From assembly GCA_963753545.1 (NCBI GenBank), contig CAVWCQ010000008.1, positions 2,418,001 through 2,482,000 of the forward strand: DNA of 64,000 nucleotides. The letters run 5' to 3'. Below the pieces are notes generated by a model. That model did no database searches. It was given only the letters and a program-made list of their open reading frames with translations, and was not told the DNA's origin. This DNA comes from CAVWCQ01 sp963753545 (lineage in GTDB: Bacteria; Chloroflexota; Anaerolineae; Aggregatilineales; Aggregatilineaceae). Shown piece after piece: positions 61,890 through 64,000 of this stretch; the first letter of the stretch is position 1; each line of letters opens with the position of its first letter. Made by a program: the position numbers and the translations under genes.

Positions 61890-62372
61890 TTAGCTCCAGC
61901 TCGTCAGGTGTTCCTGCTTAATCCGCTCGTGAAGGGTGATGATCCCATGAATAAGCTGTTCCGGGCGTGGCGGGCATCCTGCCACATAAACATCAACCGG
62001 GACAATCTCATCCACGCCCTGCACTACCGCATAGTTGTTAAACACACCGCTGCACGATGCGCAGTCACCCATGCTAAGGACCCACTTAGGATCGGGCATC
62101 TGGTCATATAGCTGGCGAAGAACAGGGGCCATCTTGCGTGACACACGTCCTGCGACAATCATAAGATCGCTCTGTCGCGGGCTGGGCCGCATCAGTTCCA
62201 TACCAAAACGCGATAGGTCATAGTTAGATGCCTGTGTACTCATCATTTCAATAGCGCAGCACGCCAACCCAAACAACATGGGCCACATCGCGTTGGTGCG
62301 GGCCCAGTTGACAGCATCTTCTAGTTTAAGGGTGACGACACCCATATTTCCCAGTTTGGACGTTACTCCCAT
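61890..62372 (-). CDS. nuoB: NADH-quinone oxidoreductase subunit B
   Basis: A 160-residue subunit that carries cluster N2, the last electron donor to quinone. Ligands are in GLACCAIEMMSTQASNYDLS (paired cysteines), MGDCASCSGVFNNYAVVQGV and YVAGCPPRPEQLIHGI. RFGMELMRPSPRQSDLMIVA is also typical. I start at the ATG at 62372, which overlaps the nuoA stop by 10 bp; the open frame further upstream lies inside nuoA. It is intact. Confidence 0.96.
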   Translation of the reverse strand: MGVTSKLGNMGVVTLKLEDAVNWARTNAMWPMLFGLACCAIEMMSTQASNYDLSRFGMELMRPSPRQSDLMIVAGRVSRKMAPVLRQLYDQMPDPKWVLSMGDCASCSGVFNNYAVVQGVDEIVPVDVYVAGCPPRPEQLIHGIITLHERIKQEHLTSWS

Positions 62373-62719
62373 TCCAGTCCTCCAACTTTCCATTCGTACA
62401 CAAACCCTACGGTCAGCACGAAGAAAAACACGCCCATCATTACCAACCCATACAGTTCCAGGTCTCGGAAGATAACGGCCCAAGGCAGAAAAAAGATCAC
62501 TTCGATATCAAACAAAATAAACAGCACGGCCACCCGGTAAAAGTGAACGGGAATGCGGCGGATAGCTGGGCCATAGGGCTGCATACCACTTTCGTAAGGT
62601 GCCAGTTTACGCTGATTCGGTCTGAATGGGCCAAAAATCCGCGACATAAAAAGAATTAGGAAACCAACCCCAACTGATAGAATCAGTAAAACCGCTATAG
62701 GCGCGTAATCAGATAACAC
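62363..62719 (-). CDS. nuoA: NADH-quinone oxidoreductase subunit A
   Basis: A 118-residue, three-helix subunit. Helix 1 is PIAVLLILSVGVGFLILFMS, the cytosolic loop is KLAPYESGMQPYGPAIRRIP (the YE-SG motif near the quinone channel), and helices 2-3 are VAVLFILFDIEVIFFLPWAV and VMMGVFFFVLTVGFVYEWK, with the conserved acidic DIE. It starts with GTG at 62719, preceded by GGGGAGA. First gene of the nuo operon, with a promoter at 62785-62813. Confidence 0.96.
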   Translation of the reverse strand: MLSDYAPIAVLLILSVGVGFLILFMSRIFGPFRPNQRKLAPYESGMQPYGPAIRRIPVHFYRVAVLFILFDIEVIFFLPWAVIFRDLELYGLVMMGVFFFVLTVGFVYEWKVGGLEWE

Positions 62720-62784
62720 GGCAGGGGTCTCCCCAAATATGAGGCGTCTCAGGCGAATTGTTCAAATTAGAACAAGCTTTGTAG

Positions 62785-62813
62785 AGGTTAGCATAAAGGC
62801 CAATGAGTGTCAA
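62785..62813 (-). promoter_or_regulatory. Candidate nuo operon promoter
   Basis: On the minus strand a perfect -35 TTGACA (62813-62808) is followed after 17 nt by TAACCT (62790-62785). It lies 66 bp upstream of the nuoA GTG, inside a 245-bp AT-rich spacer after 5S rRNA. Confidence 0.6.
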
Positions 62814-62965
62814 ACGTACCTATATTTTTGATATTTCTGAATCGGGTTTGTCGCGATTTCAGATACACATATCATTTTATTCGATTTAAGCGAATATGTG
62901 AATTATCTTGTTTTGCGTAGATTGGAAAAGGGGTAGAGGGGGTGGAAAAAAGGAAAGGCCAGTGA

Positions 62966-63083
62966 GGTTGGCAGCGACCTACTCTCCCAGGAGCCTGCGC
63001 TCCAAGTACCATCGGCACGGGTGGGCTTAACGACCGGGTTCGAGAAGGGACCGGGTGTACCCCCACCGTTAAAGCCACCAACC
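62966..63083 (-). rRNA. rrf: 5S rRNA
   Basis: The minus strand shows the 5S pattern: GGTTGGTGGCTTTAACGG at the 5' end, CTCGAACCCGGTCGTTAAGC in the A/B domains, and GGGAGAGTAGGTCGCTGCC with CAACC at the 3' end, which pairs with the 5' GGTTGG. Flanking bases GGCCAGT and ACTGGCC extend the helix and probably form the processing stem. T-rich bases (CCTTTCCTTTTTTCC) follow and could terminate the rRNA operon. Confidence 0.9.
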
Positions 63084-63171
63084 GGACTGGCCAGTGAAAA
63101 CAACGGAATGTGTGTTATGAGTCGAGCATACGAGAAGAGGGGACGTTAGAACGCCAATTTCTCCGCATCAC

Positions 63172-64000
<829 letters not shown>

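Overview
The window (64 kb, moderately GC-rich) looks like a chromosomal segment from a Chloroflexota bacterium, most likely near Anaerolineae. The evidence is indirect: a Tad/Flp pilus locus beside a DegS/DegU-like two-component pair, a long run of GT-C membrane glycosyltransferases, LiaF/PspC-type envelope genes, and a 14-subunit nuoA-N operon beside an rRNA operon. I could not run a 16S or marker-gene search. No insertion sequence, prophage, CRISPR array or plasmid gene was seen.

Layout. 1-5.5 kb: Tad pilus genes on the minus strand (tadC partial, tadB, cpaF, a REC-TadZ fusion, cpaB). 5.8-7.7 kb: sensor kinase and LuxR-type regulator. 7.8-16.7 kb: six overlapping GT-C-like membrane proteins. 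16.8-22.4 kb, plus strand: an HEXXH protein, a P-type ATPase, a small acidic protein and an MFS exporter. 22.5-24.9 kb, minus: threonine dehydrogenase, then a secreted alpha/alpha-repeat protein behind a cobalamin riboswitch. 25-32 kb, minus: acpS, a pair of M16 peptidase homologues, and a UDP-glucose dehydrogenase / FAD oxidoreductase / flippase-like group. 32-36.4 kb: a SWIM zinc-finger protein, a propeller/LiaF/PspC operon, a GNAT and an FHA protein. 36.5-45.7 kb: secreted or membrane proteins, an ABC solute-binding protein, tRNA-Leu(CAA), an ECF sigma/anti-sigma/Nudix operon, an SDR and a methyltransferase. 45.9-62.7 kb, minus: nuoABCDE-(GNAT)-(membrane protein)-FGHIJKLMN. 62.9-64 kb, minus: 5S and the 3' part of 23S rRNA.

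Sequence quality matters here. At least a dozen otherwise well conserved genes are split by single-base indels, often at homopolymers: two glycosyltransferases, the P-type ATPase, the 36.6-38.1 kb gene, and nuoC, F, G, H, I, J, L and N. The halves join into full-length family members in another frame, so I annotate each as one gene and treat the breaks as probable assembly errors. Three stretches, about 1-9 kb, 20-36 kb and 38-43 kb, look clean.

The points most worth follow-up are: the B12-riboswitch-controlled secreted alpha/alpha toroid, a candidate cobalamin-binding protein; a 34-nt dyad element present twice 19 kb apart at 32/34 identity; a second 28-nt palindromic repeat overlapping a ribosome-binding site; a NuoJ with an apparent insertion of about 250 residues on the outer side of complex I; and the six-gene GT-C array.
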